Below, one piece after another: positions 37,633 to 52,179 of a stretch of DNA of 64,000 bases (position 1 is the first letter of the stretch; each line of letters starts with the position of its first letter). The DNA comes from Apteryx mantelli (Eukaryota; Chordata; Aves; Apterygiformes; Apterygidae): the NCBI RefSeq assembly GCF_036417845.1, contig NC_089978.1:139866288-139930287 (forward strand), read 5' to 3'. A program made the position numbers and the translations under genes. Below the pieces are notes generated by a model, which was given only the letters and a program-made list of their open reading frames with translations, searched no databases and was not told where the DNA came from.

Positions 37633-40600
37633 TGAACAATGCTTCCTTTTTTCCTACTTTCCTTCCTTTTCCAGTGAAGGGTGATAAATTATGTACATCC
37701 ACTTACTGTATTTTTAATAATTCAATTTGTAATAATTCAGCTTTTTATTTGTGATTAGATAATAAGAGATGGCTTTGCCCTGGAGCAGTGTTCTTCTGGC
37801 ACTGAACTCATGTTCTTACTGTGATTTTCATCTGCACCTAACACAAGACTCTGCTTTCTTTGCACCTTGACACCTGAATTTCGGGCAAGGTTTAATCCCT
37901 GTTGGCTGGCCACCTACCAGTGTTTATTACTATCTTAAAAGGATTTTCCTGTTCAGACTCTTTTTCTTCCTGGTATCTTTATAACATTAAACTACTTCTG
38001 TATTTTTTCATGCAATATTTTTATTACATTAATTTATCTATCTGTTCTATTCCATAATTAATATTTGTAAGTGATAGTGTTTAAAATTTAGTTCTTCAAA
38101 ACACTTTTTTTTTCTGAAACATGTATTTCAGAACATCTTTTGTTCTGAGCTCATATCAGTGGATTAATAGAATTGGTGCTCAGGTGAGGAACCTTTGCTT
38201 CCAGGTTTGCTAAGGATTTGGGCAGGAATTTAAAGATTGTTCTCTCTTGTTTAGCTAAATGAGATTGTAGACTTCTTGGATAAATCATATAACTGATTCT
38301 CCCTGCCAGGAGGAACAGTTAAATATTCTTCCTGATGTAACAAAATGAATTTTTTTCTCTGTGAGGTAAATGATTCTCCTATATATGGGGTAGATTAAAT
38401 ATATTTTTTATAGTATCAGGCAGATTAATGAAATTAATGAAAAAATAATAGTGCAACTACATGTACATGGACAATTAAGGTGGGAAAAGAGCAGAATGCA
38501 ATGATCTGTTACATTGAAAATCCTGAGTGTAAACAAGGATCTGAGGGATGTGACTTCTATGATATTTTTATAGTGATTTCTGAACTCAACGACTGAGTAG
38601 TTAATGTTTTACAGTTTATGTAAGATTTTACCAGAGAAACCTGGAGTTAGAATGTGGAATTTCTGCCAGGGAAATTTGATTTTTAATTTGGAATGCATGT
38701 GGGCTAAATGATATTATAGGAAGTAACTGACAAAGTTCTTGCAATTTTGCAGTATAACAAAGTAAAAAAAAAGTTTAGGTTGCCAAAATTGGTGTTCTGA
38801 AGTGAATTCCTTTGTTATCTAAGGATAATTTTTTAAGTAATTATGTCATTTTATAATGATATATGTGCACATAGTCATGAAAATATATAGCTTGATTGTA
38901 CAATTGAAAGGTGTGAGTCTGACTATGAAAATCAGCATGTACAAATGAGATTTAATGACTGTTTCCCCAGCATAGAGCCATTCAGCTAGTGCATGTTTAG
39001 CACATCTAGTCTGGGCTAGCCTCACAGGAAAGTAAACATTTGGTTGTAACTTTTTCCATCAGTCTTGAGTGAGTAGTTCCATACTGTCTCTGGCTTGGAG
39101 ATTGTGCAGACCGTACTACCTTGTAAAGTCCTATTACTTTAGAAATTCTGTCTAGTAAGAATAATACTTAAATATGCGTTCCTGATATGCTGAAAAGTAT
39201 TGTTCAGTAATTTTTGCTGATGGCAGTGATGACTGGATTTTGCAAAATTTTGCAATAATTGGATGTCCCATATCCCTGTTCTTCCCTCAAGAATCCACTC
39301 TCTCTGAGTTTATCCTAAGATCAAAAACTTTGCTCTGACAATTTAACTGTAACCGGTGTAAAAAGGTGTTAGTAATGAGTATCCTAACCTCTAACTACTG
39401 TTCCTACATTTTTTTTTTTTTAATGTAACTATCTTGGTTCTTTACTTGATCATGGAAGTCTGCCAATGAGAACAGAGTCAGAGGGTTCACACTGTTTTTG
39501 TTGCTGAGAAGTAAAAATGTATGTAGGTGTCTAGTTTACTAAAACTTTTTAACTTTTTAACTCCTTATTTAACCTATTCAACTCCTTAGTCCTATCACAG
39601 AACATAGCACTTCTGAATAAAATGCCAATTGTTGTAATAAAACAAATCTCAATAAACTACTTACCTTAAGGCCAAAGGTAAAAATAACTTTAAAAATGTA
39701 GCTATTTTTATTATCTGGTGGTGTTAGCTTGTGGATGGCCCACCACTAGAATAGTCTTTCTATCATACATCTAAGCTCACATTCCCTCTCCCAGCTTTCT
39801 CTTTTCTTTGTTATCGCTCTGTATTGCTTTTCAAAAACTTGCTGATGGAGGGATCGCTTGGTCATGAAGCAGGAAAATACCATCCCTTTCTTAGTTTCAT
39901 TTTCTTAACACTCACTTTTCTTGAAATAAACTTAGGAAATTTGAGAATTCTCTTCTTCGCGGTTTAATCTGTAAACACCATCTCCTTCCATCCTAGTCCT
40001 CAGCATCTTCCCATCCACTTTACTTTTCATCTGCTTTATCATTATTCTTTCATTGATCCTCAAAAGTAGTATTCACAGCTGAAACTGTCCCATGGACATG
40101 GAATAACCTGAATCTTTTCCTTGGGACTGCTCTGTATTCTTCTCCTCTCTCCTGGCTTCTACCTCTAGCACTCCGGCTTGCCTATCCTGCCAAACAATTT
40201 CTTTGCTGCTTTGCACAATGAGTGTCTTCCGTCTGTAAGGCTTTGCTGTGTGCACATGTGTTGATGTGGCTCAACATCTTGGGCTTTCACCTGCTTTGTT
40301 GCAAAAGCTGCTTAGTTGCTCTTCCACTTTAGCTGGGGACAGCAGGTCTTATCACACTTGAGAGCCCTCACAGATGTGGGACTGCCTCAAAAGCAAAAAC
40401 CTCTTTCAGTGATCCCCCACAATGTTTGCTGTACCACTGTTGCTGCTGCCATCTCCATCCTCACCCGCAGCCGTATCATAGCCTTGGACAACCCTGTGGC
40501 AGAGGGGCCACAGCTGCATGTTGCATCTCCTGGCCTCAGTGACCATACCTCATGGCAGTGGTTCTTGCCATGCTCACATTCGCCCACATTTATTCCCCCA

Positions 40601-41335
40601 GAAAGAAGATCTTGGTGGGGGGCAAAGAGAACCAGATTCCCTTACTGCTACTTTGCTCCCGTCTTTAGCCCCCCTCTCCCTTCACCTTGTTGTTTATTTA
40701 AAAATTAGAAAGGTTTCCCTCCTCCTTGCTCTTTTTTTTTTTTTTTTTGAGTAGGAGCTGTATTCCGTCCCTGCTCTGTTTCCCCTGGTTTTGGTAGGCA
40801 AATACCACCTATTTGGCTGCCTTTTGCCAGACTCTCATCCACTGAGAAGGGGCAGTGGCTCAGAGGCACATCAAGAGTTCACCAAGCTGCTTTGAGCCAG
40901 GCAGGAGAGCTTCAAACTAGACTTGCCCAAGGCTAGTCACAACCCCACCCCACCAAGCATAAGCAGCATGAATTTGGGAAGAGGCATAATATGTTTAGGG
41001 TGAGGGGTGGCAGGCTGGAGTGATGCATTAAGTAAGTGTGCTGCCTGGATGAGGGCATCCGCAGCCTGTGTGGTGCAGCAGCCAGCAGTCATTGCTGGGG
41101 TGGCTGGGACACGAGAATGAGAACAACTCTACAGGGAGCCGTCATCTCCCATTATACGTGGAAGAGAGTGAGAGTTCATGCTTGGCCCATAGCATTGGTT
41201 ATCACAAACTTCCCCATGGAGGATATAAGGCTGAAAGGGGGAGGATGAGACAGAGATGGAGAGGTATGGGGAAATGGGAGGGTTTGGCACTGCTTAGCAG
41301 TTTTGTTAACAATGACAATTTTTGGAGTATAGTGT
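37633..41335. other. Intergenic, no supported gene
   Basis: AT-rich DNA with scattered chance frames. The frames at 40316-40754 are longer than neighbours but lack domains and splice context. A poly-T tract is at 40732-40748. Confidence 0.45.
40732..40748. repeat. Poly-T tract, 17 bases
   Basis: There is an uninterrupted T run on the plus strand. Confidence 0.9.
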
Positions 41336-41344
41336 GTGCTTTTC

Positions 41345-41600
41345 AACTTTGGAGATGACATTAGGCTGGCAGTGACAGCTGAGACATCAGAGGATATGAT
41401 TAGAATTTGAAATGACCTTGATGAATTGGGAAAAATGCCCTGAAGATGTTGGAGATGATTCAATACAGAGATGTTCAGGCTCGGTGCTGAGGTAGAAATT
41501 ATAAACTGCACAGCTCCAGGAGGGGGACTGAGGTCAGGAGGCCTTGCAGCGACTCGTGGAAGAGAGAGTGTGTGACAAAACTGCAAAATGGGTGTAGTGG
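41345..41600 (+). mobile_element. Possible old CR1-like relic
   Basis: The plus strand reads DDIRLAVTAETSEDMIRI, a stop, then NDLDELGK. This follows the order of the CR1 reverse transcriptase just after its FADD motif (DDTKLGGVA...NDLDRLE). Further on, FRLGAEVEI may continue it. The match is by pattern at protein level only, and stops are frequent, as expected of an ancient copy. It could be coincidence. Confidence 0.35.
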
Positions 41601-44600
41601 AAGGAGAGAAAATAACCTGAAGAAGTGATTCTAGTGGTTGGTGACGCAAGGTAACTTGAACTGAGATAAAAGTTAACTGCTGTGGTTAGCACCCATCCTG
41701 TTTCCAACATGATGTCACCTCGGGAGCCTTATTATGAGAAAAAGAGGGGTAGTAGATAAACTGTACACAAACTAAATTATTGTGCAGGAGCTGTTGTTAC
41801 CATAGTTAAGTTTGTATCACAGAACTGAGTTTTAGCAGAGCTTGTTAATTCTCACCTTATAAAAATCTCATTAGATTTACAAAATGCAAACAAATGCTTC
41901 CTTCCCAGCAAAGTAAAGGGGAGACTATAAGCCTCTGATGTCCTTTTCCATGGCAATTTAATTAAAAAATCTGAATTGAAAACTCAATAAATGCAAAGAC
42001 AATAAGAGTTTACAATGTATTTTTTAAAGAGACAGGCTTGTATCATGTATGTTGGGAACATGTGGCTCTTACCACCCAGGCAGTGAGAAGCAGCCATTTG
42101 ACTGACTTCTCAAACTAAATATAAATTCCCATTCTTTTCTTTACAGCTGCTGTCTGGTTAGTTAGTTATGCATGTGAATGACTGCTAGGTGCCAGAACTG
42201 ATTTGCAAGGTTTGTCTAAGGAGAAGCCTGCCTTTCTCAGAGCCTCCTGTTGGTGGCTGCAGTCATGATCATTGGAAGTCTCTCTTGCAATGCATGGTGT
42301 GACTTTGAATGCCATTGGGACAGAGGACAGTGGTGTTTTGGAAATATGATGCTTTCTATTTTCTGGGCTACAATTAGGAGATGTGGGGTCGGGTCACAAA
42401 TAAATGGGGTTGTATGTCCTGCACAGCTCCTTGGAGGTTCCTTACCATCGTCTGCTGAGGTAGAAAGTTGCATTTCTGAACCCCAAAGAAATCTAAAAGG
42501 GTAAGGGCTGGAGAGTTGTGTTTTTTCTTGTCCCTCTCTCTGACACTGCAGGATAAAAAGTTATCTGGGTCCAAAAGAGAAATGCATGTTTTCTGGCTCC
42601 CCTTCCTTCGCTTAGTCTGCTTGGATGTAAGAACTAGTCCAAGGTGCCAAGGAGTTCTGGGAGGAGTTGTTCAGATGTGTTTTGGGACATGACACTGCAC
42701 AGAAGTACAGACTATCCTGTGCTCTGACTTGCTGATGAAGGAGCTGACTTTTATCTGAAAGCATCATACCTGGGTTAATGCTGTGCTATCCCAAGCCTAG
42801 GGTTTACTACCAAGGGGCTAAAGGCTCTTTTAGCCTTGGGTGATATAATCAGAATCACCAGCTGGGTGGCCTCGTTCATTTGAAGCATGAACAGTGTAAC
42901 TATAGGGCAGATAAAACTTTGGATATGGAGGTGCTCTCTGGGTGGCTTCCCAAATTAATCATTGCTTACCATTACAAAATGCAGAACTTTTGATGTGGCT
43001 TTTACATCTAGGGCTGGGTGAAGCTAATGTAATTAGCAGTATATTGTGTGCTGTTTCCCTGGTAGGAGAAAGTCACCCCTTAACTTGCAGGACAGGGAAT
43101 TAGAGGAGTTTTTATCATCAGGTCACTTCTGGCAAGAGAAGTTGGTCAGCCCGTGCTCCTCTCGTGGCTTTGAATGGGGAGGTGGGTTGATCCAGCTGAA
43201 CCATAGACAGCTGTTGTTTCCTTTGCTTGGGTATCCCATTCAATGCATGAATGCTGGAGTCCAGAAATCCACTTTATCACTGTGCCATAGCACTTTTTGG
43301 TGTCAAATAAACTCGATTCAGGCAGTTATAAGCGGGACATGTGGAGTCTATTCTTAATGAACACTGATAACTTCTGATTATCAACTTAGCTGAGGAAAAT
43401 AGAAACAATTGGCTGGGATCCCTTCCCCTGAGAACTGATGCTTATTCCACTGTATAAGCTACAGTATTTCAGCTAAGGATTGGTACGCCTACATCACATC
43501 AACCCCCCTGTTTTATTTCTTTCAGAAAATAAAAAGTAATATGATCTACCTAGTTTATTTAATTGATCATTTGGCTTGATAATGCTATGTCATCAGAATA
43601 AAAGCTTTAAATATGGAAGGCTGCACGTTGACCTTTCTAATTCTTTGTTCTTTAGAATAAATTTGAACTTTCTTGCTGATGGTTTCAATTCATTGATGCA
43701 TCTTAATGGAAAAATGATTTTTTTTCTCCCTGCAGATCACATTTAGAATAAAAAATGGAAAACAATATTTTAAGAAAAGCTTGGTTAACAAAATGAAAAT
43801 GATGTCTTTGATGTATGCTCTGGGTTTCACAATTTGAAATTATTTTCATTTAGGGAAGGCTTATGATAATGCTAGCACTCTTTTTCTTGCATTAAACTTT
43901 TTGCTATATTGCAAGGAAGTGGGAGATGATTACTAGACACTACTATTGCTTTACGGAGGACGACCATCATGAGGAGCTGGTAGGGCTCAAAGGCTTATCA
44001 TCTATTTGTGCTTTAAAAAAAGACAAAGTGAAACAAAAAACAAAAAGAAAACCAACATCCTCCACTTTTATTATTGGACTAGGAGATGTAGTATAAATCT
44101 TGCAAAGCCTAGAGCAAGACTGTGAAAATGCAGTTCTGATGAAAGAGCATCATTATAAAGCCAAATACCTAATGCCACTGAAGTGCCATTGGCTTAAAGA
44201 GAAGCATGACAAATTATTTCTGTATAATTTGAATAGCATGGGTCAGATTTTATTTCTCTTTCTAAACCTGGTTGGGCAACATTGGAATAAGGTTGTGGTG
44301 GTGGTAACAGTAGCAGGAGGCTGTTGGAAAGGTTGATAAAAAGCTACACCTTGTCTCCAGAGTCCTTCAGTGCAAACTGGGGCACCCTCTTCTTTTTCTC
44401 CTTGCCCCTACTTTTGCTTTAACCTACATCAAACAACTATAGACCATCAAGTTAATATTGTAGGAACTGAAAAATTTCAGGCGCAGTTCTCCACTTCTGT
44501 CACAAACCCTTCACAGTCAAACAGTGAAGAGTCAGCTTCCCTCTAATCTTGGCCCATAGACCTCCTCAAGGGCCTCGCTGGAACTTCCTCTCTTTCTTCC

Positions 44601-44658
44601 TCTTCTCTGATACAGAACATTGTATAATAAAAGAATAATAATCAATACATTTATAGAG

Positions 44659-44660
<2 letters not shown>
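41601..44660. other. Intergenic, no supported gene
   Basis: AT-rich DNA with short chance frames on both strands, such as those at 42237-42574 and 43046-43357. None has a recognised domain or fitting splice sites. No repeat was recognised. Confidence 0.4.

Positions 44661-44712
<52 letters not shown>
44661..44712. repeat. GT dinucleotide microsatellite (26 units)
   Basis: Uninterrupted GT repeats over 52 bp. This is the longest simple repeat in the window and a likely Z-DNA-forming and polymorphic site. Confidence 0.97.
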
Positions 44713-44713
<1 letters not shown>

Positions 44714-44978
44714 GGGAGCACAGACCTGTGAGGAGAGAGGAAACTTGGGAGCTGCTTTGCTTATAAGAGTGTGGAAAACATGAGCTTGGGATAGTGGAAG
44801 TTTTATTTGGGGAGGAATGGGAAGAGGAAAACAGCCAAACTGATTGTTGTGGCAAAAATATGCCTTTCAGGAATGTAATGGTGAATTTGGCCCCTAGTCA
44901 AATTCCCTGGCCTTCAGCCTTGGATTAGACCTGCAGAATCTGGGGCACCCAGGCTTTTGTATATGTATGTTTTATATA

Positions 44979-44986
<8 letters not shown>

Positions 44987-45015
<29 letters not shown>
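44987..45015. repeat. TA dinucleotide microsatellite
   Basis: 29 bp of alternating T and A follow a short TG run and are followed by CA-rich sequence. Self-complementary TA tracts can extrude as hairpins. Confidence 0.95.
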
Positions 45016-45022
<7 letters not shown>

Positions 45023-48000
45023 CATGCATACACAGATGTTTTATGTGCACTTAGCCTGTGTTGTTTTGTTGCAGAGAGGTCAATATTGGTATTTGCTGGC
45101 ACTCTATGTGCTCTACCATCCACAAGACCACTTCTACCAGTGTTTAGAAGAAATAGCCCAGCTGGTGATAAGTAACAAATTGCTTGCATGAGTGTCTGTT
45201 TATATGGCAGAAAAATACCTTTCTCTTCCAGAATTAGTCATATGTGCCAATTGCCACCTCAGTCTTCATAGTTTTATTCAGAATCGATCCGGTTGTGTCT
45301 TGTCTTGTTTGTATCAAAGAGGTATTCTTGTTTTTCAATCAAAAAAAAAAAATCCTTTGGGGAAAATTTAAAGGAAATGTGTTCATGGTTTGTCAAAATG
45401 AGACCAACATGACAGATTTTTTTTTTTTATGATAAATATGATTTTTGGTAGGGAATTAGTAAAATATACTTAATTTCTGACTCCTGAAAAAACTATTTTT
45501 ATCGATAATACTTGGTAAAAACATATCATAGTGTGTTTTTCGATAAATGCTGCTCTTAAAAGCTAGCAAAATTTTAAGCTTTTTTTTAGTTTTAGGAAAA
45601 TAAATGTTTTTTTTTTTTTGTAGAAAGTGTTGAAGAGAAACGGAAAAATACTTGTCTCTCTGTATCCACCATGTCCTTCCCCCCTGTCCCCTAAATTTAA
45701 AAACGGTTATTGTTAAAAGGGCATTTAACTTCTAACATTTAAAATATGCCTAAAAAAAAGCTAAAGTTCTAGTCACTGAATATGTGTGCTTTTTAAAACA
45801 GGAGATGAAATGGTTCATCTTTGTACAGAAATTAAACCAGCTCTGGCTACTTTTTTCTATTAAATTAGTTTTCTGTTATTTTAGCTGGTAGCGCATGGTT
45901 TGCCACTATTTACAGCATGCTTGCACCTTGATACCAAGCTGTTACACTTAATTTTAATGACAATCAATAGTAAACCCTCCCCCCCTTGCCCCCTTCTCCT
46001 TCCTCCTCCTTTCCAGAAATACATCTATAAAGGGATTTGGCCCTACTGAAATTAGATCTGGCCTCTTTCCCTGCTCTCCAGCATTTTGTGTGTAGGGGTG
46101 TGTGTTTGTACATGCATCCATATGTTCCTCAGGAAATATTTAATTGCCAAATGTTGTGACAGTGTTGCATCCCTAAGTCACTCGACCAGTTCTGTCTTGA
46201 GACATATAAATATACACACACACATTTATACAAGGTATACAATATATATATTTATAGAATTGAAATTTCCTGCAAATCATATTATTGCAGGGAATCGCAG
46301 TCACTGAAATTAAAAGGGAAGTACCAAAACATAGCAAAATTCCAGTTTGTGCTCAGTACTCAGGGTGATTGCTCCTGCTCTGCTCCTGCTGAACACTGCT
46401 TTAGTGATCATAGGTGTCACAAGGTATTTCTCTCTTTCTTGCTCCTTTTCTTTTTAATAGAAAAGGTTAAAATGAGCTACCTATTCATGAATCTTCTTCA
46501 GTGTATGGGGCAGACAGCACTGCAGCTGGTTTGCCCGGCACCTTAACTTGACAACTATTCTTTGTGTGAAAAACCTTATAATGTGAAAAAACATATTTTT
46601 TTGTGTGTGACTAAAATTTTTCTCCCTCTACTCCTGCAGAATAGTGGAAGAGGGACTGGAGTAGTGGCAAAGGCAAGAGCCATAACTTATCCTGGGTGTG
46701 CAAAAGTGGCTTCTCAATGGTGGGAAAGGGGACAAGCTCCAGTAGGCCAGCTAAGTGAGATGAGTGTGGACTGGTGGTAGGTTGTGCTCTGCATATGTGT
46801 TTGAAAACAGAACGGCTGCAGGAGCTAAGGGAATGTATTGATTTCAGGCTCTTCCAATGTAGGTAACTAGAAAAAAATTACTAGGCTAAAGCTTTAGTGT
46901 TAAAATATAAATGCTTTTTTTCTCCTGAAGATCTGATACACTGACAGACCTCCTGAACTCAGACTTTGAGGCTGTAGCTTTGCTTTGGCAGTTGCAGATT
47001 TTTGACTGCTGAAGTTCCCAACCAAGATTTTTCATCAAAAAAGAGTTTTCAGAACAGGAAAAGGTAAAGCGTTCTACCTGTAAAAAAGCTCTTTCTAGTT
47101 AGTCCTGCTATTTGTCAAAGCGATCTCATTATCTAACTTACTGTGCCACTACTTCTAAATGGCCTCGAAGACATTTCATGAAGTATGATATTTGTCATAG
47201 AGTCAGGATGTTTTTGGCAATCCTGAGAATTGCTAGATTAAAAGCATACCCAACAACCTGAAGAAGTATTACATGCGCTTCTTGGATACACACATTAAAC
47301 AGGATTTTTTTTTCTCCAGTTTGCAGTAACATTCTTAAACTCTCTTGCTGTATGGTAGGGTCTTGAAGTAAAAACATATCGTATTTCTTCGGACTTTAAA
47401 ATCTCTCTATGCCAGAGGACCATTTTGTAGTTAACTTTACTCCAAATGTAAAATAAAGTCCATAACTCGTAAAACTAGGAATTTGGGGGAAAGGATCTCA
47501 GGTGCAAATGTTATGTTGTTCAGGAAATTACTTTGGTTGTTACCAATTTATCTTGGCTGAAGATCTAGCCCTATGCCTTTTGGTGGGACACTGATCAGAG
47601 ATGCACTCTTCCTGGTTGTAGGTATCTAGATTAAAGCCTCACAGGATTCTTGTTAAAAATAGCAATTTTTTCTTTATTTTTTCTTTCTTTTTTTGCCTGT
47701 GCAGCAAGTCTTTGGGGGTTTCAGTTCTGCACAGTCTGAAAGCCAGGCTGCAGCATGGTAAAGATGCAGCCTATGCACAACTGCAATGGCCAGCAAGAAA
47801 CCACATTTTTTTAGCAGCTTAAGTAAACTGATGCAAAATAGCCATAGTTTTAAAATATTTTGTTTTATTAAATGTTTAAAATAACATAAACTTCATATTA
47901 ACAATTTTATGGCTGAGGTTCTTATAATTTGTGGCTTTACAATTTTATCAGATTTGAGAGGTCAAAAGATTACACCATTAAATTAGAAACTTTATAAGTA

Positions 48001-51000
48001 AGATTTATAACATTAAGTTGTTTCGTAGCTAACAAGAGTACAGAAATAGCAGATAGAACCATATAAACTTTGGACAGTGGGAGAATACGTACTTTACCAT
48101 AAAGTGGGGTCTGCCAAGATTATGTAGGAACAAGAAACTTTTTATAAGCAGTTTCATGTTAATCTGAAGAAAACAACTCAATCCACAGTTTTTTTAAAGC
48201 AATAGAGAAAAGTGGGAAAGTACATCTTTAATTATTCTCCAAATACCTTTTTTTTTTTTTTAAGTCATCTTTAGGTAAGTTTGTACAGCCTTCTTACCAA
48301 CGTTTAGCACCATGAAATGGGATATTCACCATTTAGCTTTTGTGGAAGGTACAGTATATTATTTACTCTACACAAGAATAAAGAGCCTAATTGTAATAAA
48401 AGTTCACCCGTGCTTTCTGCAATGCCGGAAGAGCAACAGCATGCTTTCAAACATGAAGCTGCAGCTTATTTACAAACCAAAGAGTGCCCCCCTCCCTCTT
48501 TTCCCAGTTGCTTATTCATGATAATGATTTGATTATTTAATAGTGCTACAGGTTAGGTTTCCTTTGCATAGGAAACTAGGATAGGTTTTATCGTTTCATC
48601 ATAACTGAATTAGAACAGTGCATACCAAACAAGGACAGCCTGGCATTTCAGTACAATATTCGCTGTTTTTACCATCTTGGTATGTTGTATGAGAAAAATG
48701 TGTGCTGAAAGATGTGAATATACACACAGACATAACATATACAACCATATTTTCTTGGAAGATGAAAAATAATAAATTTCCTGAAGAGGTGGGTAATATG
48801 CCAACAAGCTGTAATATATCAGTATGTCTGTTCGCCCTGCCAAGGAAGAACTGGGTTTTCTTAATAAAGTTATCTGGGGGAGGGGGGAGGTGCAGCATCG
48901 AGAAATTTTATTTTTACAACAGACTTGCTGGAGATAAACAGCCTTGTTTGTCAGTCAAATGGCAGTTTAAACTCAGAATAATTTTAGGGATTTGGGTTTT
49001 TTTTGTATAGCTATTTAATAAAAAAAGAGATTCTTCTTAATTGGAAGCTTGATGACTTATGCCCATTGCTATTTGACAATGAAATGATATTCAGTGTTTC
49101 ATTACTTTCACACGGCAGTTTATAGCTATAGCCTACAGACTAGCATATATGCATAGTATTAACAAAAACATTAGCACACTGGTTTCAGCAGTGTTCCCAT
49201 GTTATTTTTGTAGCAGCAATGCAGGTTTCTGACACTGTAAGTGGGTAGATAAACTGCAAGTCTGTGGGGGTACGATTACAGCTGATAATCCCATTGCACT
49301 GTCTTGTGGCAGATATTTTCTGCAGTGGCTGTGCAGAATGACTGCTAATATTGGTCTCCGTTCTGCCTGCTGCGAGCTAGGGCACAGGCTGGGGAGGGGT
49401 GGGGGGACTTTTATTCATGGATTTTAATACAAGAAACCCAACTGATAACAAAATGCTGAAGGGGCTCTTCCCCTGTATGTTTTCCTCTGTAAAAAGCCTG
49501 AGTCCTGCTTCAACCATACAGGTATTAAAATCTAATTCGCTAGCCCTCAACCATAATGTGTAATATCTGCTCCTGAGTTTTTCACATAAATATGTGGTCC
49601 CCAAATATTGGTCTCTACAGGACCTCTAATTTAACTTAATAATTGTATTTGGGTTTCAGTTTGCCAAAAGGGTGTGTGCATACATGAAAGAGAGAGAGCT
49701 GGAACAAAGAAAAAGAAAAGTAGCTGTCACTTGGATTTTTTCTTTTAGATACATTCCCCAAAGCATGAGTTTTTTCAGAGCAAATGCAAATGCACTGAGG
49801 AACACACAGGAAAACCCCAAAGGTAAGTCACTGCTTGAGGTCAGAACAAGTTTTAAACCCGGGTCCAGCTTGCCATGATCACAGCCAGGATTGACACCAA
49901 AATGCCATTGCCAGGTGTCAATCTCTGTATTGAGGTTTTTCTGAAATACTTTTGCGATTCAGACAATCACCTGAAAATATCTGAAGCCGCAAGAAAATGG
50001 TTAAAGATTCAAGTTTCACCACATGTTATGTCTGTGTTAAGGAAAGCTAATAGCTCGATCTCCCCGTAGGTAAGGCCAGAGCTTGGGAGCCAGCTGCGGG
50101 CAAGGTTGTGTGGGTTGTGAAAGTCTGCCAGGATAGCATGAACCATCTGCAACATCTATGCTTCTGACATCCCCAGCAGCTCCTGCTGTTTTGCAGGGAT
50201 GAGTAGTAACTTTGCTACTTCTGTTACCTTCAACAAAATGCTGAAGCGCTTTAAACCATGTCATCACCATTGCTCTGAGTGAAACCTGAAGCATCTTTTT
50301 GCAGGTCTGGATTCACTCCAGATATAGTTCAGATACTGAGCAAAGATATGTATCAGACTTGTTGGGACAACACAACCTGTGCAAGTAATTATGCATGCCT
50401 ATAGGCATATTTGTTGAACATACGGCATGACAAGGATTGGGGGAGGGACGGCAGGAGACTTTACTCATAGCCCAGCAACAGTAGGTTTTGTCTCTGTACT
50501 TCAGCCATATGTCGTAGGTGCTCTACTGTCTGCAGTATTTGACTCTTCTGCAGGACTTGTTTTTTTTCCCCGTCATGTGGACAACTGAAGAGTTATGATC
50601 CCCTTAGCTGTTGCTTCTCTTTATACATAAGGTAGGCACTTAAAAAGAGACTTCTAGGATATTGGTTAGGATTCTTGCCTTTTTTTTTTTAATTAAGTTT
50701 CTTTCAAAATAGTCTGCACTTTTATTTTTGTTTTTAACATTTCATGTGAGAAAAGACTGGAAACTGGCTGATACTTGATTATTTACTTGAGCAAATAGTT
50801 TCTAATGCAGAGGACTCCCTATAGAGCCCTGCTTCACTGCCAAGGCTATGCAGTCTCTGCATAGCCAAGTTAGTTAGCCAGTCATTCAAGTATAATGCAG
50901 TTGACCTTTGTGATATATGCTGCTAAAGAAGCACTGGACATGAAGTGTCCAGCCCCAGGTGACTGAACCCATTGCTCCTGAATTCACAGGCAGTGACACG

Positions 51001-52150
51001 TTGCTAATGTGAAATGTACAGCATGCAAACTTTTCTAGAGCTGGAAAACACCTGGCTCACAACTAGTACAGTGAAAGTATGTTTTCAAGTGAAGACCTTA
51101 AAAACACTTGCATCTTTGTAAACTGGGTGCTTAACCTACCTGCACATAGGTCTGAAGCAATGTGTGGCAAGCACCGAGGCCTTCACGGGCAATGGCAGAG
51201 CCCTGCCATTTTGGACAGTGTGCTTCTGGTCAGGTTCTGCTGCAAGCATCCTTTGGCAATTGCTTGAAACTAGACCTCTAGGGAATACGGAGGGGGGGGA
51301 ATTAATTCCTTGTTCTTTTAAAAAGACTTTTGAACCAGCTTGGAGACCTAAGACAAAAATATACTGCTGTCATAGTTTGTTGTCTTCACTGCCAAAAACA
51401 GGTAAAACTTTTAAAGAATGCCAGCTTTGTAAGTGCTCTGCTATTCTCAGCACTGAAAAGAACCACTCTGTTAATTTTTGGGATGTACTTTTTCAGACAG
51501 CTAGAATGACACAAGACTAGCCAAGTTGGATGCTGCAGTTGTTTCAAAAAGTAGTTGTTTTGAAGTCTCATCATCTTAAAGTGCTTATTCAGTTTACTCA
51601 AAATAAAAAATATTCCAGTATTAGATTTGAATTTAAAAATCTGCTAGCACGATAAATTTGTTGCTGTTGCGGTAGGGCCATCGTTGCACCAGCTACTTTG
51701 AAGAAGGTTCTCTTTCTCTCTCTCCCCACAGGAATTCATACCTAAAACCCACCATTCCAAAATCAGTGACATCTGTCACTAAGTCAAACAAACATCTCCT
51801 ATAGCTCTGGGCTTTAGTAGGATCCTTGAGGTCCTTTCTAAAGCGCAACAAAGGACAAAATGTTTTACCTTCATGGAGCATAATTGGTTTTAAACAGAAG
51901 TCAATGAAATCTTTCCTATCCTCAACAAAAGCAAGTTTTGAACCCTTTAATTCTTACTGGCATCAGTGGTAGCAGAATTGGCCTGATTGGATTCCCTCTG
52001 TACTACACTCCTTTATACTTGCTTGGCCAGTGCAAGTGACCAACTGCAGGGTGATTTAGCCATAATGAAAGTTTGAAGGGCAGTAACAGGCTGCTTCTGA
52101 GCTACAAGGATAGAAATTTTCTACAGACAAATGGAGGGGGGTGAAAAAGG
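45016..52150. other. Intergenic DNA downstream of the FAR-like gene
   Basis: AT- and T-rich DNA without a supported coding gene. A plus-strand interval 49750-49820 is flanked by TTCTTTTAG and GGTAAGT and is open in one frame, but no partner exon was found. The remaining frames look like chance. Confidence 0.4.
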
Positions 52151-52179
52151 ACCTATTCCTCAAAAAAAGCTTCAGAATT

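Noticed and set aside
40316..40754. Two overlapping plus-strand frames of 130 and 78 codons
   Set aside because: Composition follows local GC content, no domain is visible, and the second ends in a poly-T tract.
41176..41649. 157-codon minus-strand frame
   Set aside because: It is antisense to the possible CR1-like relic and to GA-rich sequence, which gives a Ser/Pro/Thr-rich chance frame.
49672..49878. Possible plus-strand exon with TTCTTTTAG and GGTAAGT borders
   Set aside because: No upstream or downstream exon joins it in phase and the peptide is not recognisable.
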